A stretch of 13,166 nt of DNA from Chthonomonas sp. UBA2785 (GTDB lineage Bacteria; Armatimonadota; Fimbriimonadia; Fimbriimonadales; Fimbriimonadaceae). The notes below the pieces were generated by a model. That model searched no databases. It had not been told where the DNA came from and saw only the letters and a program-made list of their open reading frames with translations. This document shows positions 1 to 6,723 of the stretch, one piece after another. Positions within the stretch are counted from its first letter, which is position 1. Each line of letters opens with the position of its first letter. The translations under genes were made by a program, and so were the position numbers. The DNA lies in contig DEIB01000018.1 of NCBI GenBank assembly GCA_002352215.1, positions 1 through 13,166 on the forward strand. Direction: 5' to 3'.

Positions 1-332
1 GTCAGCAAGCCGTCACCTTGGTTGGTCAGGCCCTTGCTGGCAATGACAATGCGCCCCGGTGACTTCAAATCGTCCAAGACTTCGCTTACGGCCGCCGTCG
101 GCACCGCAATCACGGTCATCTCGGCGGGCTCGGCCAGGTCGTCCCAGCTCCCCACCTCCACATCTTTGGGTAGCAAGAACCCCGGCAAATACCTCAGGTT
201 TTCTCGACAAGCACGCAGGCTGGCGAGCGTGTCTTCATCGCGGCCAATGATCCGCACATCGAGGCCATTGCGGGCCAGCACCAGTGTGAGAGCTGTTCCC
301 CAACTTCCTGCGCCAACGACGTGAACCTGCAT
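1..332 (-). CDS. gpsA: NAD(P)H-dependent glycerol-3-phosphate dehydrogenase, N-terminal part (cut by window edge)
   Basis: GpsA reduces dihydroxyacetone phosphate to sn-glycerol 3-phosphate in the cytoplasm, supplying the backbone for phospholipids. Translating the minus strand from the ATG at 332 gives about 110 residues that open MQVHVVGAGSWGTAL. This is the Rossmann beta-alpha-beta turn with the GxGxWG signature typical of GpsA. NLRYLPG follows near residues 45-51 (a GpsA hallmark, usually N..YLPG), then a strand reading TVIAVPT and the segment IVIASKGL before the edge. The C-terminal catalytic domain lies outside the window. The gene diverges from rpsO. A possible -10 box, TACACT on the minus strand (346-351), ends 13 nt before the ATG, so the 5' UTR would be only a few bases. 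No Shine-Dalgarno sequence is evident. Family assignment is firm; completeness cannot be judged. Confidence 0.93.
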   Translation of the reverse strand, partial: MQVHVVGAGSWGTALTLVLARNGLDVRIIGRDEDTLASLRACRENLRYLPGFLLPKDVEVGSWDDLAEPAEMTVIAVPTAAVSEVLDDLKSPGRIVIASKGLTNQGDGLL

Positions 333-393
333 ACGAGCTCTGCCTAGTGTAACTCCAATGGGCCCGGTTTGTGGGCGTTCCTGCGCCCAGTCC

Positions 394-422
394 TTGCCTC
401 AAACTAAGGAACGAAGTATCAT
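394..422 (+). promoter_or_regulatory. Predicted sigma70-type promoter of rpsO-pnp
   Basis: TTGCCT (394-399) and TATCAT (417-422) are separated by exactly 17 bp and match the TTGACA/TATAAT consensus at 4/6 and 5/6 positions. Transcription would begin near 429, giving rpsO a leader of about 130 nt. It is predicted by eye only. Confidence 0.45.
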
Positions 423-513
423 GGCGGGAGGATTCCGAGCGGTTGCCGTTGTCGTCGGCTCTCCAAGTTGGAGTGAGGGCGGTCGAGAGCGGCAAGAAGC
501 GGATCCTCAATAT

Positions 514-540
514 GGCGGACTGGCCCAGCCGGTGGCCGCC
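514..540 (+). promoter_or_regulatory. Hairpin in the rpsO leader, candidate S15 autoregulatory element
   Basis: GGCGG (514-518) pairs with CCGCC (536-540) and ACTGG (519-523) pairs with CCGGT (529-533). The loop is CCCAG, with a two-base GG bulge at 534-535. The stem ends 19 nt before the rpsO start codon. A U-G pair (521/531) sits next to a G-C pair (522/530), resembling the GU/GC feature that S15 recognises in 16S rRNA. Further pairing is possible upstream: 461-465 with 469-473, or alternatively 458-463 with 485-490, which exclude each other. The hairpin is directly visible; the regulatory role is inferred from the known autoregulation of rpsO in several bacteria. Confidence 0.4.
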
Positions 541-559
541 ACTGGAACAGTAAGTACCT

Positions 560-841
560 ATGCCACTCGATCCGCAGTTGAAGAAAGAGACCATTGGTAA
601 GTTCGGTCACCACGAAGGCGACACGGGCTCCGTTGAGGTGCAAATCGCGGTGCTGCAGAAGCGCATTGAGCAGATCACCGAACACCTCAAGGTCAACAAG
701 AAGGATTACCACTCCCGCCAGGGCCTCCTGAAGATGGTGGGCAACCGCCGCCGTCTGGAAGGATATCTCCGCTCGAAGGACATCGAAAAGTACCGCGAGC
801 TGATCAAGGCGCTCGGCATCCGCGAAGTCCGTCCGAAGTAA
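560..841 (+). CDS. rpsO: 30S ribosomal protein S15
   Basis: This 93-residue protein is S15, an early-binding small-subunit protein that docks on the central domain of 16S rRNA and forms an intersubunit bridge. The whole S15 core is present: the N-terminal helix with KFGHHEGDTGSVEVQ, then DYHSRQGLLKMVGNRRRLEGYL around residues 50-71, containing the conserved His/Asp/Ser rRNA contacts and the Arg triplet. Length is slightly above the usual 88-89 because of a few C-terminal residues. It is followed after 31 bp by pnp, the same order as in many bacteria, and probably shares its transcript. The ATG at 560 has only a weak upstream purine run (GGAACAG). Its long structured leader and predicted promoter at 394-422 suggest feedback control. 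Confidence 0.98.
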   Translation: MPLDPQLKKETIGKFGHHEGDTGSVEVQIAVLQKRIEQITEHLKVNKKDYHSRQGLLKMVGNRRRLEGYLRSKDIEKYRELIKALGIREVRPK

Positions 842-872
842 CCGCTTCGCCCTTCCCTAACCCCAAACCCAT

Positions 873-3371
873 ATGATTCATAACCACACCTTCGAGGTGG
901 GGGGCAAAACCCTCAGCCTCGAGACTGGCCGCGTAGCCAACCAGGCGGGCGGTTCGGTCCTCGTTGGTCTCGGCGAAACCGTTGTTCTCGCCACGGCGAC
1001 CATGTCCAAGACGGCCCGCGAGGGCATCGACTTCCTGCCGCTCGTTTGTGATTTCGAAGAGCGGCGCTACGCCATCGGCCGCATTCCCGGTGGCTACAAC
1101 AAGCGCGGTGGCCGACCCTCCGACCGCGCCATCCTCACCAGTCGCCTGATTGACCGCCCGATTCGACCGCTGTTCCCGAAGGGCATGCGCAACGACGTGC
1201 AGGTCATCACCATGGCGTTCAGCGTGGACAAGTCCTCGTCCCCCGATGCCCTCGCCATCACGGCGGCGGGTGTGGCCCTCGCGGTTTCGGATATCCCGTT
1301 TGCGGGCCCGGTGGCCGGTGTGCGGGTGGCCGACGTGGACGGCGAATTCGTGGTGTTCCCCACTCACGAAGAACTGGCCAAGAGCAAGATTGACCTCGCG
1401 GTGGCGGGCCACAAGGGCGCCATCAGCATGGTGGAAGCCGGGGCCAGCGAAGTCAGCGAAGACCGCATGACCGAAGCCCTGGAGTTTGCCCACAAGATGA
1501 TCAAGGTCATCTGCGGCGAAATCGAGAAGTTTGCCAAGAAGGCCGGTAAGGCCAAGCGCGAGCCGATCCTGGACAAGGCGGATTCCACCCTGGTCGATGA
1601 GATCAAGAAGAAGGAAGCCAAGACCATCTCGAGCGGCATCTTCGACCCGGACAAGGCCAAGCGCGAATCCGCAATGGACGACCTGGCCAAGGAACTGATC
1701 TCCAAGTACCAAGAAAAGTACGCCGGTGATGACGCCATGAAGAAGGCGATCCCCGGGGCCGTGGACAAGGCGATCAAGGACACCATCCGCAAGTTCATCA
1801 TCGAAGACGGCAAGCGCCCGGACGGCCGCAAGGTGGACGAGATTCGCCCGCTGGAAGCCATCGCCGGTCTGCTCCCCCGTGTGCACGGCTCCGGCCTGTT
1901 CACTCGTGGCCAAACCCAAGTGCTCTCCATCTGTACGCTGGGTCTGCCGGGCGATGCGCAATCGCTCGATACCCCGCTGGATGAAGTCACCAAGGAACAG
2001 CGCTACATGCACTACTACAACTTCCCCCCGTACTCGGTGGGTGAAGTGCGACCCCTGCGAGGCGTAGGCCGCCGCGAAGTGGGTCACGGGGCCTTGGCCG
2101 AGCGTGCCCTGCGCGCCGTGGTGCCGGTGGACAACCCCGAGTATCCGTTCTCGATCCAGGTGATCTCCGAAGTTCTGGAATCCAACGGTTCCACCTCCAT
2201 GGCCAGCGTGTGCGGTTCCACCCTCGCGTTGATGGACGCCGGCGTGCCGATCAAGGCGCCGGTGGCCGGGATTGCCATGGGCCTCATGAGCGACGGCAAG
2301 AAGTTTGTGGTGCTGACGGACATCCAAGGCATCGAAGACTTCTGCGGCGACATGGACTTCAAGGTGGCCGGGACCCGCGAGGGCATCACCGCCCTGCAAC
2401 TGGACACCAAGCTGGACGGGATTCCGGCGAAGGTGCTGGCCGATGCGCTGGCCCAAGCCAAGAAGGCCCGCTTCGCCCTCCTGGACTGCATTGAAGCGGA
2501 AATCAGCGAGCCGCGCGCCGACAACGGCCGCACGCCGCGCGTCGAATCGGTCAAGATCGAGCCCAGCAAGATTGGCGCTCTGATCGGCCCCGGGGGTGCC
2601 AATATCCGCAAGATCACGGAAGCCACCGGCGCGAACATTGACGTGCAACAGGATGGCCGCGTGGTGGTGGGTGCCGATACCGGCGAAGCCGTGGAACGCG
2701 CCGTGGCGATGGTCAAGGCCAGCACCGCCAGCCTGGAAGTGGGCACCGAGTTCTCCGGTCCGGTCACGCGCATCATTGGTCGCGGGGCGTTCGTGGAGAT
2801 GCCCGGTGGCCGCGACGGCATGGTGCCGACCGAAAAGCTGAGCACCGTGCAAGTGCGCCGACCCGATGACCTCGTTGCCGTGGGCGACGTGATCAAGGTG
2901 AAGGTGGACGAAGTGGACAGCCAAGGCCGCGTGAACCTGACGGCCCTGGGCCTGAACCCGGATCACCCGATCCTGAGCGGAAAGGAACCGCCGCGCGAAA
3001 GCACCGGCGACTTCCCGGGCGGCGACCGAGGCGGACGTGATCGCGGCGGACGAGGCGGCGACCGAGACCGTGGCGGACGTGACCGCGACCGCGGTGGACG
3101 TGGCGGCGACCGAGATCGAGATCGCGGAGGCCGTGATCGAGACCGAGGCGAGCGCAGCAGCCGATTCTCCGATGGCGACCGACCCGAGCGCAGCGAGCGA
3201 TCGGACCGTGGCGACCGCCCGGAACGAGCCGAGCGACCCGAACGAGCCGAGCGATCGGACCGTCCGGAGCGAAGCCGACGGGATGACGACACCGTGCCCG
3301 ACGTGCCGGACGACTTCCCGACCCGCAAGCGCGACGACGAAATGAACGCGCGCTTCCGCCCGCGCCGCTAA
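873..3371 (+). CDS. pnp: Polyribonucleotide nucleotidyltransferase (PNPase) with an Arg/Gly/Asp-rich C-terminal tail
   Basis: PNPase is a trimeric phosphorolytic 3'-to-5' exoribonuclease of mRNA decay. All domains are visible in 832 residues. The first RNase PH-like domain (about 5-140) has EERRYAIGRIPGGYNKRGGR. An alpha-helical linker follows (about 150-300). The second RNase PH domain (about 310-540) opens with GKRPDGRK and carries GIEDFCGDMDFKVAG, so Asp489, Asp495 and Lys497 align with E. coli Asp486, Asp492 and Lys494. Then come a KH domain (about 558-615, IGALIGPGG loop) and an S1 domain (about 621-690, RGAFVEM). Residues from about 710 are an unusual tail of roughly 120 residues, dominated by GGRDRD and then ERPERAER-type repeats, ending in an acidic patch and a basic terminus. 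No Shine-Dalgarno sequence precedes the ATG; the 31 bp after rpsO are C-rich. Intrinsic termination follows at 3393-3429. Confidence 0.98.
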   Translation: MIHNHTFEVGGKTLSLETGRVANQAGGSVLVGLGETVVLATATMSKTAREGIDFLPLVCDFEERRYAIGRIPGGYNKRGGRPSDRAILTSRLIDRPIRPLFPKGMRNDVQVITMAFSVDKSSSPDALAITAAGVALAVSDIPFAGPVAGVRVADVDGEFVVFPTHEELAKSKIDLAVAGHKGAISMVEAGASEVSEDRMTEALEFAHKMIKVICGEIEKFAKKAGKAKREPILDKADSTLVDEIKKKEAKTISSGIFDPDKAKRESAMDDLAKELISKYQEKYAGDDAMKKAIPGAVDKAIKDTIRKFIIEDGKRPDGRKVDEIRPLEAIAGLLPRVHGSGLFTRGQTQVLSICTLGLPGDAQSLDTPLDEVTKEQRYMHYYNFPPYSVGEVRPLRGVGRREVGHGALAERALRAVVPVDNPEYPFSIQVISEVLESNGSTSMASVCGSTLALMDAGVPIKAPVAGIAMGLMSDGKKFVVLTDIQGIEDFCGDMDFKVAGTREGITALQLDTKLDGIPAKVLADALAQAKKARFALLDCIEAEISEPRADNGRTPRVESVKIEPSKIGALIGPGGANIRKITEATGANIDVQQDGRVVVGADTGEAVERAVAMVKASTASLEVGTEFSGPVTRIIGRGAFVEMPGGRDGMVPTEKLSTVQVRRPDDLVAVGDVIKVKVDEVDSQGRVNLTALGLNPDHPILSGKEPPRESTGDFPGGDRGGRDRGGRGGDRDRGGRDRDRGGRGGDRDRDRGGRDRDRGERSSRFSDGDRPERSERSDRGDRPERAERPERAERSDRPERSRRDDDTVPDVPDDFPTRKRDDEMNARFRPRR

Positions 3372-3392
3372 GCCTTCATTGGCTTGAAATCG

Positions 3393-3429
3393 AGAACGCC
3401 TTTCCCCTGCGGGAGAGGCGTTCTTTTTT
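3393..3429 (+). terminator. Intrinsic terminator of the rpsO-pnp operon
   Basis: GAACGCC (3394-3400) pairs perfectly with GGCGTTC (3417-3423); the interior also pairs CCC with GGG, and six T residues follow at 3424-3429. It begins about 20 bp after the pnp stop codon. Confidence 0.9.
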
Positions 3430-3439
3430 CCGGCCTTTG

Positions 3440-3445
3440 CATAAT
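3440..3445 (+). promoter_or_regulatory. -10 box, leaderless-type promoter of the esterase gene
   Basis: CATAAT ends 6 nt before the ATG at 3452, so transcription would start at or next to the start codon. The box lies just after the pnp terminator, as expected for a new transcription unit. No -35 match is apparent. Confidence 0.5.
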
Positions 3446-3451
3446 AAGGGC

Positions 3452-4426
3452 ATGATCTGCGCAGTTCTCGCTCTCATGGCTCCGGCCCCTATGTATCCGG
3501 CCAAGTTCGAGATTCACGCCCCGGCGGCGAAGGCGGTGATGATGCGCGGCGACCTGCGAGGTTGGGAACGCGACTTGCCGTTGGCGCCAGGCCGCAACGG
3601 AAGGTGGAGCGTGACCGTGGACGTGCCCCGCGACGCCCGCATTGAATACAAATTTGTGGTGGACGGGGTGTGGCAGCTGGACCCCCGCGCCGCGCGCGGC
3701 CCCAACGGGCTGGGCGGCGAAAACTCGATCTGGACCGGGCCGGACTACCGCGCGGTGGCCCCCGTGCAGCCCCCCGCTCGGCGCAACTGGGGGCAGATCA
3801 AGACGACTTTGACTTCAAAGGAAGGCTATGCGTACGCGGTGGAGATGTGGCGCCCGCCGCAGGATGCCCGGGACATGCCGGTGCTGATCTACAACGACGG
3901 GTCGGGTTACGCGGAATACGCAAAGCTCCCCAACCAGGTGCAGAACCTGGTCGCGGCCCGGCAACTGCCGCCGCTGGTGCTGGTGCTGGTGACCAGCCCG
4001 AATCGCGAGCGCGATTATTGGAAGGAGCCGGACCCGTACTTGGCGTTTGTGGGGTCGCGCTTGTTGCCGTGGGTGCGGCAAACCACCGGCGCCGTGGCGC
4101 GGCGAGAGCGTACGCTAATGGGCGGGGCGAGCCTAGGGGGCTTGATCTCGCTGCGGGCGGGGGCGCGTATGCCAGAGACCTTCGGGATGGTGCATGCGCA
4201 GTCGCCATCGATGTGGGCGGAGCCGATCTTGGCGCAGGCGGCGGGGCTCAAAGGGGCGCGGTTGGCCATCGATGGGGGCATCTATGAAGGCTTCCCGGCG
4301 GTGGGGAGAGCCCTGGTCATGCACCAGAACGTGGTGCACCGGCTAGACCGCCCGGAAGGACACACTTGGTCGCAGTGGCGCGAGACGGTCGCCCCGGCGC
4401 TCCGGGCGTTATTCAAAACCAACTAG
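3452..4426 (+). CDS. Alpha/beta-hydrolase esterase with N-terminal early-set (AMPK-CBM-like) domain, probably exported
   Basis: This 324-residue protein belongs to the putative esterase (Fes/esterase D-like) group of alpha/beta hydrolases. A short hydrophobic N-terminus (ICAVLALMAPA) may be a signal peptide. Residues about 17-98 form an early-set beta-sandwich with the typical GDLRGWERDLPL turn, a YKFVVDGVWQLDP strand and NPN-like loop. The catalytic domain holds the nucleophile elbow GGASLGG with Ser227 and, near the C-terminus, EGHTWSQW with His304 as the likely catalytic histidine. An acidic residue in the IDGGIYEG segment may complete the triad. This architecture is shared by enterochelin esterases and xylan or feruloyl esterases, so the substrate cannot be named. 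I chose ATG 3452 because the CATAAT box lies 6 nt upstream and the nearby TTG at 3437 has no ribosome-binding signal. The upstream gene ends at its own terminator, so this gene is transcribed separately. Confidence 0.82.
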   Translation: MICAVLALMAPAPMYPAKFEIHAPAAKAVMMRGDLRGWERDLPLAPGRNGRWSVTVDVPRDARIEYKFVVDGVWQLDPRAARGPNGLGGENSIWTGPDYRAVAPVQPPARRNWGQIKTTLTSKEGYAYAVEMWRPPQDARDMPVLIYNDGSGYAEYAKLPNQVQNLVAARQLPPLVLVLVTSPNRERDYWKEPDPYLAFVGSRLLPWVRQTTGAVARRERTLMGGASLGGLISLRAGARMPETFGMVHAQSPSMWAEPILAQAAGLKGARLAIDGGIYEGFPAVGRALVMHQNVVHRLDRPEGHTWSQWRETVAPALRALFKTN

Positions 4427-4488
4427 CAACGCAACGAGAAAGCGCGAACCGGATCGTAAGTGCGCCTATTCCGCCCCTGCCAACCCGC

Positions 4489-4494
4489 TAAACT
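4489..4494 (+). promoter_or_regulatory. -10 box, leaderless-type promoter of the MFS transporter gene
   Basis: TAAACT ends 7 nt before the GTG at 4502. It matches the TANNNT pattern seen at the same distance before other genes in this window. No good -35 hexamer is visible. Confidence 0.4.
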
Positions 4495-4501
4495 AACGCC
4501 T

Positions 4502-5752
4502 GTGAAGAAGCCGCTGCCCTACATGACCGCGGCGTTCCTCACCGTCTTCTTGGACCTGCTCTCCTTCGGGATCATCATCCCGGACCTCCAAACCCGCGCC
4601 GAGAGCCTCGGCCTGCGCGGCGTCGCCATCGGGGCGGTCCTCTCCATCTACAGCGTCGCTCAGCTTCTCGTCGCCCCCTATCTCGGCCGCCTCAGCGACC
4701 AAGTAGGACGACGAAAAATCCTCCTCATCACCGCCTTCCTCAGCATCATCGCGGGCGGGGCGTACGCCTTCAGCACCTTCCTCCCGGTGATGATCCTCTC
4801 GCGGATCCTGCTGGGCTCGGCCGCCGCCAACCTCGGCGTGGTCTACGCTTACGTCTCCGACGTCACCGAACCCCAAGACCGCTCCAAGAGCATGGGGATG
4901 CTGGGGGCCGCCTTTGGCCTCGGGTTCCTGCTCGGTCCGCCGGCGGGGGCGTTGCTGGTGCAGATCAACCAGGGTCACCCGGGCCTGCTGGGAGCAGTGT
5001 CGGCTATCTTCGGGCTGGCCAACTTCCTATTCATCTACTTCTTCCTCCCCGAGGCCCCGGTCCGCGAACCCGAGGGCGCCAAGGGCGGCCTCCGCGCCCA
5101 GTTCCAGCGGCTGGCCGAAGGCGTCCGCACCCCGGGCCTAGGCCCGCTTCTGGTGCTGTTCTTCTTCGCCAACTTCGCGTTCTCGAACCTGGAGAGCACG
5201 TTCTTCCGCCTCGAAAAGTCGCTCTACGGCCTCACCGAGCTCGAAACCAGTTACGTCCTCGTGTGGGTCGGCATCATTGCGGCGGTGATGCAAGGGGCGC
5301 TCATCCGCCCGCTCGTCAAGCGGTTCGGCGAGGTCAATCTTTTGCGCTTTGGCTACCTGCTGGTGGCGCCCACCCTTGCCCTGGTGCCCTATACGCCGCC
5401 CTGGATCCCGCTCCTCTTGGGCTGCCTCATCATGGGCATTGGCAATGGCATGGTGGGGCCGTCGCTCTCCAGCCTCATTTCTCGCGCCGCCCCGGTGGCG
5501 CTGGTGGGGGGCGTGTTCGGGCTCACACAGTCGCTGGGGGCACTGGCGCGCATTGTCGGCCCCTCGTTTGGCAATTGGCTGTACGAGTACGGCCCGCACG
5601 TGCCCTACATCGTGGGCGGGGCCATCATGATCTATCCTATCGTGGCGGCATGGTTCATCAAGCCCCCCAAAGACGATGAAAGCCCCCCTGACCAGGTTCC
5701 CGGGAAAACCCCGGAAGGTGGTGCAGAAGGGCAAATTGTGACGTCGAGCTAA
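4502..5752 (+). CDS. Major facilitator superfamily transporter (drug:H+ antiporter type, TetA-like)
   Basis: This 416-residue inner-membrane protein has the pattern of about 12 hydrophobic segments expected of an MFS carrier. TM1 contains FLDLLSFGIIIPDL, the TetA/DHA1-type motif with a membrane-embedded Asp18. Motif A, GRLSDQVGRRK, lies in the TM2-TM3 loop at residues 62-72. RILLGSAAANLGVVYAYVSD is motif-B-like, and the GxxxGPPAGA motif C near 138-150 is typical of antiporters. A charged loop separates the two six-helix halves near residues 190-215. A small-molecule or drug efflux role is likely, but the substrate is unknown. I chose GTG 4502 (MKKPLPY) over an upstream in-frame GTG at 4460 because a TAAACT box sits just before it. 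The C-terminus is a polar tail. The stop codon is 4 bp from that of the convergent gene. Confidence 0.88.
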   Translation: MKKPLPYMTAAFLTVFLDLLSFGIIIPDLQTRAESLGLRGVAIGAVLSIYSVAQLLVAPYLGRLSDQVGRRKILLITAFLSIIAGGAYAFSTFLPVMILSRILLGSAAANLGVVYAYVSDVTEPQDRSKSMGMLGAAFGLGFLLGPPAGALLVQINQGHPGLLGAVSAIFGLANFLFIYFFLPEAPVREPEGAKGGLRAQFQRLAEGVRTPGLGPLLVLFFFANFAFSNLESTFFRLEKSLYGLTELETSYVLVWVGIIAAVMQGALIRPLVKRFGEVNLLRFGYLLVAPTLALVPYTPPWIPLLLGCLIMGIGNGMVGPSLSSLISRAAPVALVGGVFGLTQSLGALARIVGPSFGNWLYEYGPHVPYIVGGAIMIYPIVAAWFIKPPKDDESPPDQVPGKTPEGGAEGQIVTSS

Positions 5753-5759
5753 GCGCTTA
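5750..5759. repeat. 10-bp perfect palindrome holding both convergent stop codons
   Basis: TAAGCGCTTA is its own reverse complement. Its left TAA is the stop of the MFS gene and its right TTA is the stop (TAA on the minus strand) of the convergent gene. No terminator-like stem lies between the two genes. Confidence 0.9.
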
Positions 5760-6662
5760 TTCCGTCGGCTTGGTGGCGGCGTCCTTGGCCACGCTCCACG
5801 GCGAAATCACCACGGGCTTGCCTTCCACGCTCAATTGCGCCCAGCCAGAATCCAGCCGCTTCACCGTGATGCCGTCGGCGAGCTTGCCGCCCACCCGGGC
5901 AAACACCGGCTTGTCGTCCGGGCTGAGGAACACGGCCAGATGACCATTCAAGGCTCCCACCGTGCCACCAAAGCGCCACCCCTTGGTGGCATCGGTAAAG
6001 GCGCCGGTCTGAGCGGCTTCGCCACTCGCGCCTGCGGCCGGGGCCGCCGCCTTCGGGGTTTCACGCGGAGCTGCACCCGCCGGCGGGCTGGCCGTGGCCG
6101 GAGCCCCTTCCGCACTCATCACCTGGCCTTCTTCAAACATGTAGGTGACCACGCGGTTGGCTTCGTCTTCCATGCGGCCGGCAAAGCGGGCCTGAATCCG
6201 GGCCTGCACCCCGCGACCCAGGCGGGCATCGTTCCCCGCCACATTGATCACCATGTGCGTGCTCCAGCCACTGCGCGGGCTCGGGCCGATGAAGATCACC
6301 AGGCTTTCGCTGGCATCCGGCTTGAGATATTCGTCAATCTTGCCGCCCAGGCGGAACGACTTGCCCTTTAGCTTGGCATCCGCGTCTTCCACGCTCAAAG
6401 CGTATTGCGACTCCCAATCGCGGATCATCTCGTCCACGCCGCGGTTGCGGGCACTGGCCTGGTCGGCCGTTTGCCGGGCGGTCTGCACCGGGTTGAACTG
6501 TTGGCGAGGCCACTTGAAGTCCTCCCACTGCTCATACATGCGGCTGGCGGCGGTCACCGCCGGCTTCGCTTTTGCCTGGGGGGCAACGTAGGTTTGCGTG
6601 ACGGCTCCCGTCACCACAACTCCGGCCAATAGGGCAAATCCGACCCATACCCTCGCGTCCAT
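5757..6662 (-). CDS. Unrecognised membrane-anchored protein with two beta-rich domains
   Basis: I do not recognise this 301-residue protein. It begins with a signal anchor (VWVGFALLAGVVVTGAV, about residues 6-22), so most of it should face the periplasm. Residues about 40-83 are polar and probably helical (MYEQWEDFKW). Residues about 84-180 (DADAKLKGKSFRLGGKIDEY, then strands ending QARIQARFAGR) resemble the OB-fold tRNA_anti-like domain. An Ala/Pro linker spans about 185-220. Residues 228-292 (FGGTVGALNG, a strand run, LADGITVKRLD) resemble the small beta-domain of PilP/GspC-type secretion proteins. Both likenesses are by eye and tentative. It lies 61 bp downstream of acs on the same strand and could be co-transcribed, though a hairpin separates them. 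There is no Shine-Dalgarno sequence before the ATG. Confidence 0.75.
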   Translation of the reverse strand: MDARVWVGFALLAGVVVTGAVTQTYVAPQAKAKPAVTAASRMYEQWEDFKWPRQQFNPVQTARQTADQASARNRGVDEMIRDWESQYALSVEDADAKLKGKSFRLGGKIDEYLKPDASESLVIFIGPSPRSGWSTHMVINVAGNDARLGRGVQARIQARFAGRMEDEANRVVTYMFEEGQVMSAEGAPATASPPAGAAPRETPKAAAPAAGASGEAAQTGAFTDATKGWRFGGTVGALNGHLAVFLSPDDKPVFARVGGKLADGITVKRLDSGWAQLSVEGKPVVISPWSVAKDAATKPTE

Positions 6663-6672
6663 ACCAGGGTTG

Positions 6673-6703
6673 TTCCCGGCAATCTCATTTGATAAGCCGG
6701 GAA
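6673..6703. repeat. Hairpin-forming inverted repeat between acs and the downstream gene
   Basis: TTCCCGGC (6673-6680) and GCCGGGAA (6696-6703) form a perfect 8-bp stem around a 15-nt AT-rich loop. On the minus strand it falls after the acs stop and before the next start. No T-run follows on that strand, so it may be an attenuator, a processing site or a non-canonical terminator. Confidence 0.5.
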
Positions 6704-6723
6704 AATTGCGAGGTTCTGGCCGT

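Noticed and set aside
804..2966. 720-codon open frame antisense to pnp
   Set aside because: It lies opposite an unmistakable PNPase gene, and its His/Gly/Ala/Asp-rich translation has no domain. High third-position GC commonly leaves such antisense frames open.
2963..3328. Arg/Ser/Pro-rich frame antisense to the PNPase tail
   Set aside because: It is the mirror of the repetitive tail-coding DNA; the composition follows from the repeats.
3437..3451. TTG at 3437 as the esterase start
   Set aside because: It would place the CATAAT promoter box inside the gene and has no ribosome-binding site; ATG 3452 gives a sensible start.
4460..4501. GTG at 4460 as the MFS transporter start
   Set aside because: It adds 14 residues not typical before TM1 and would bury the TAAACT box in the coding region; GTG 4502 fits better.
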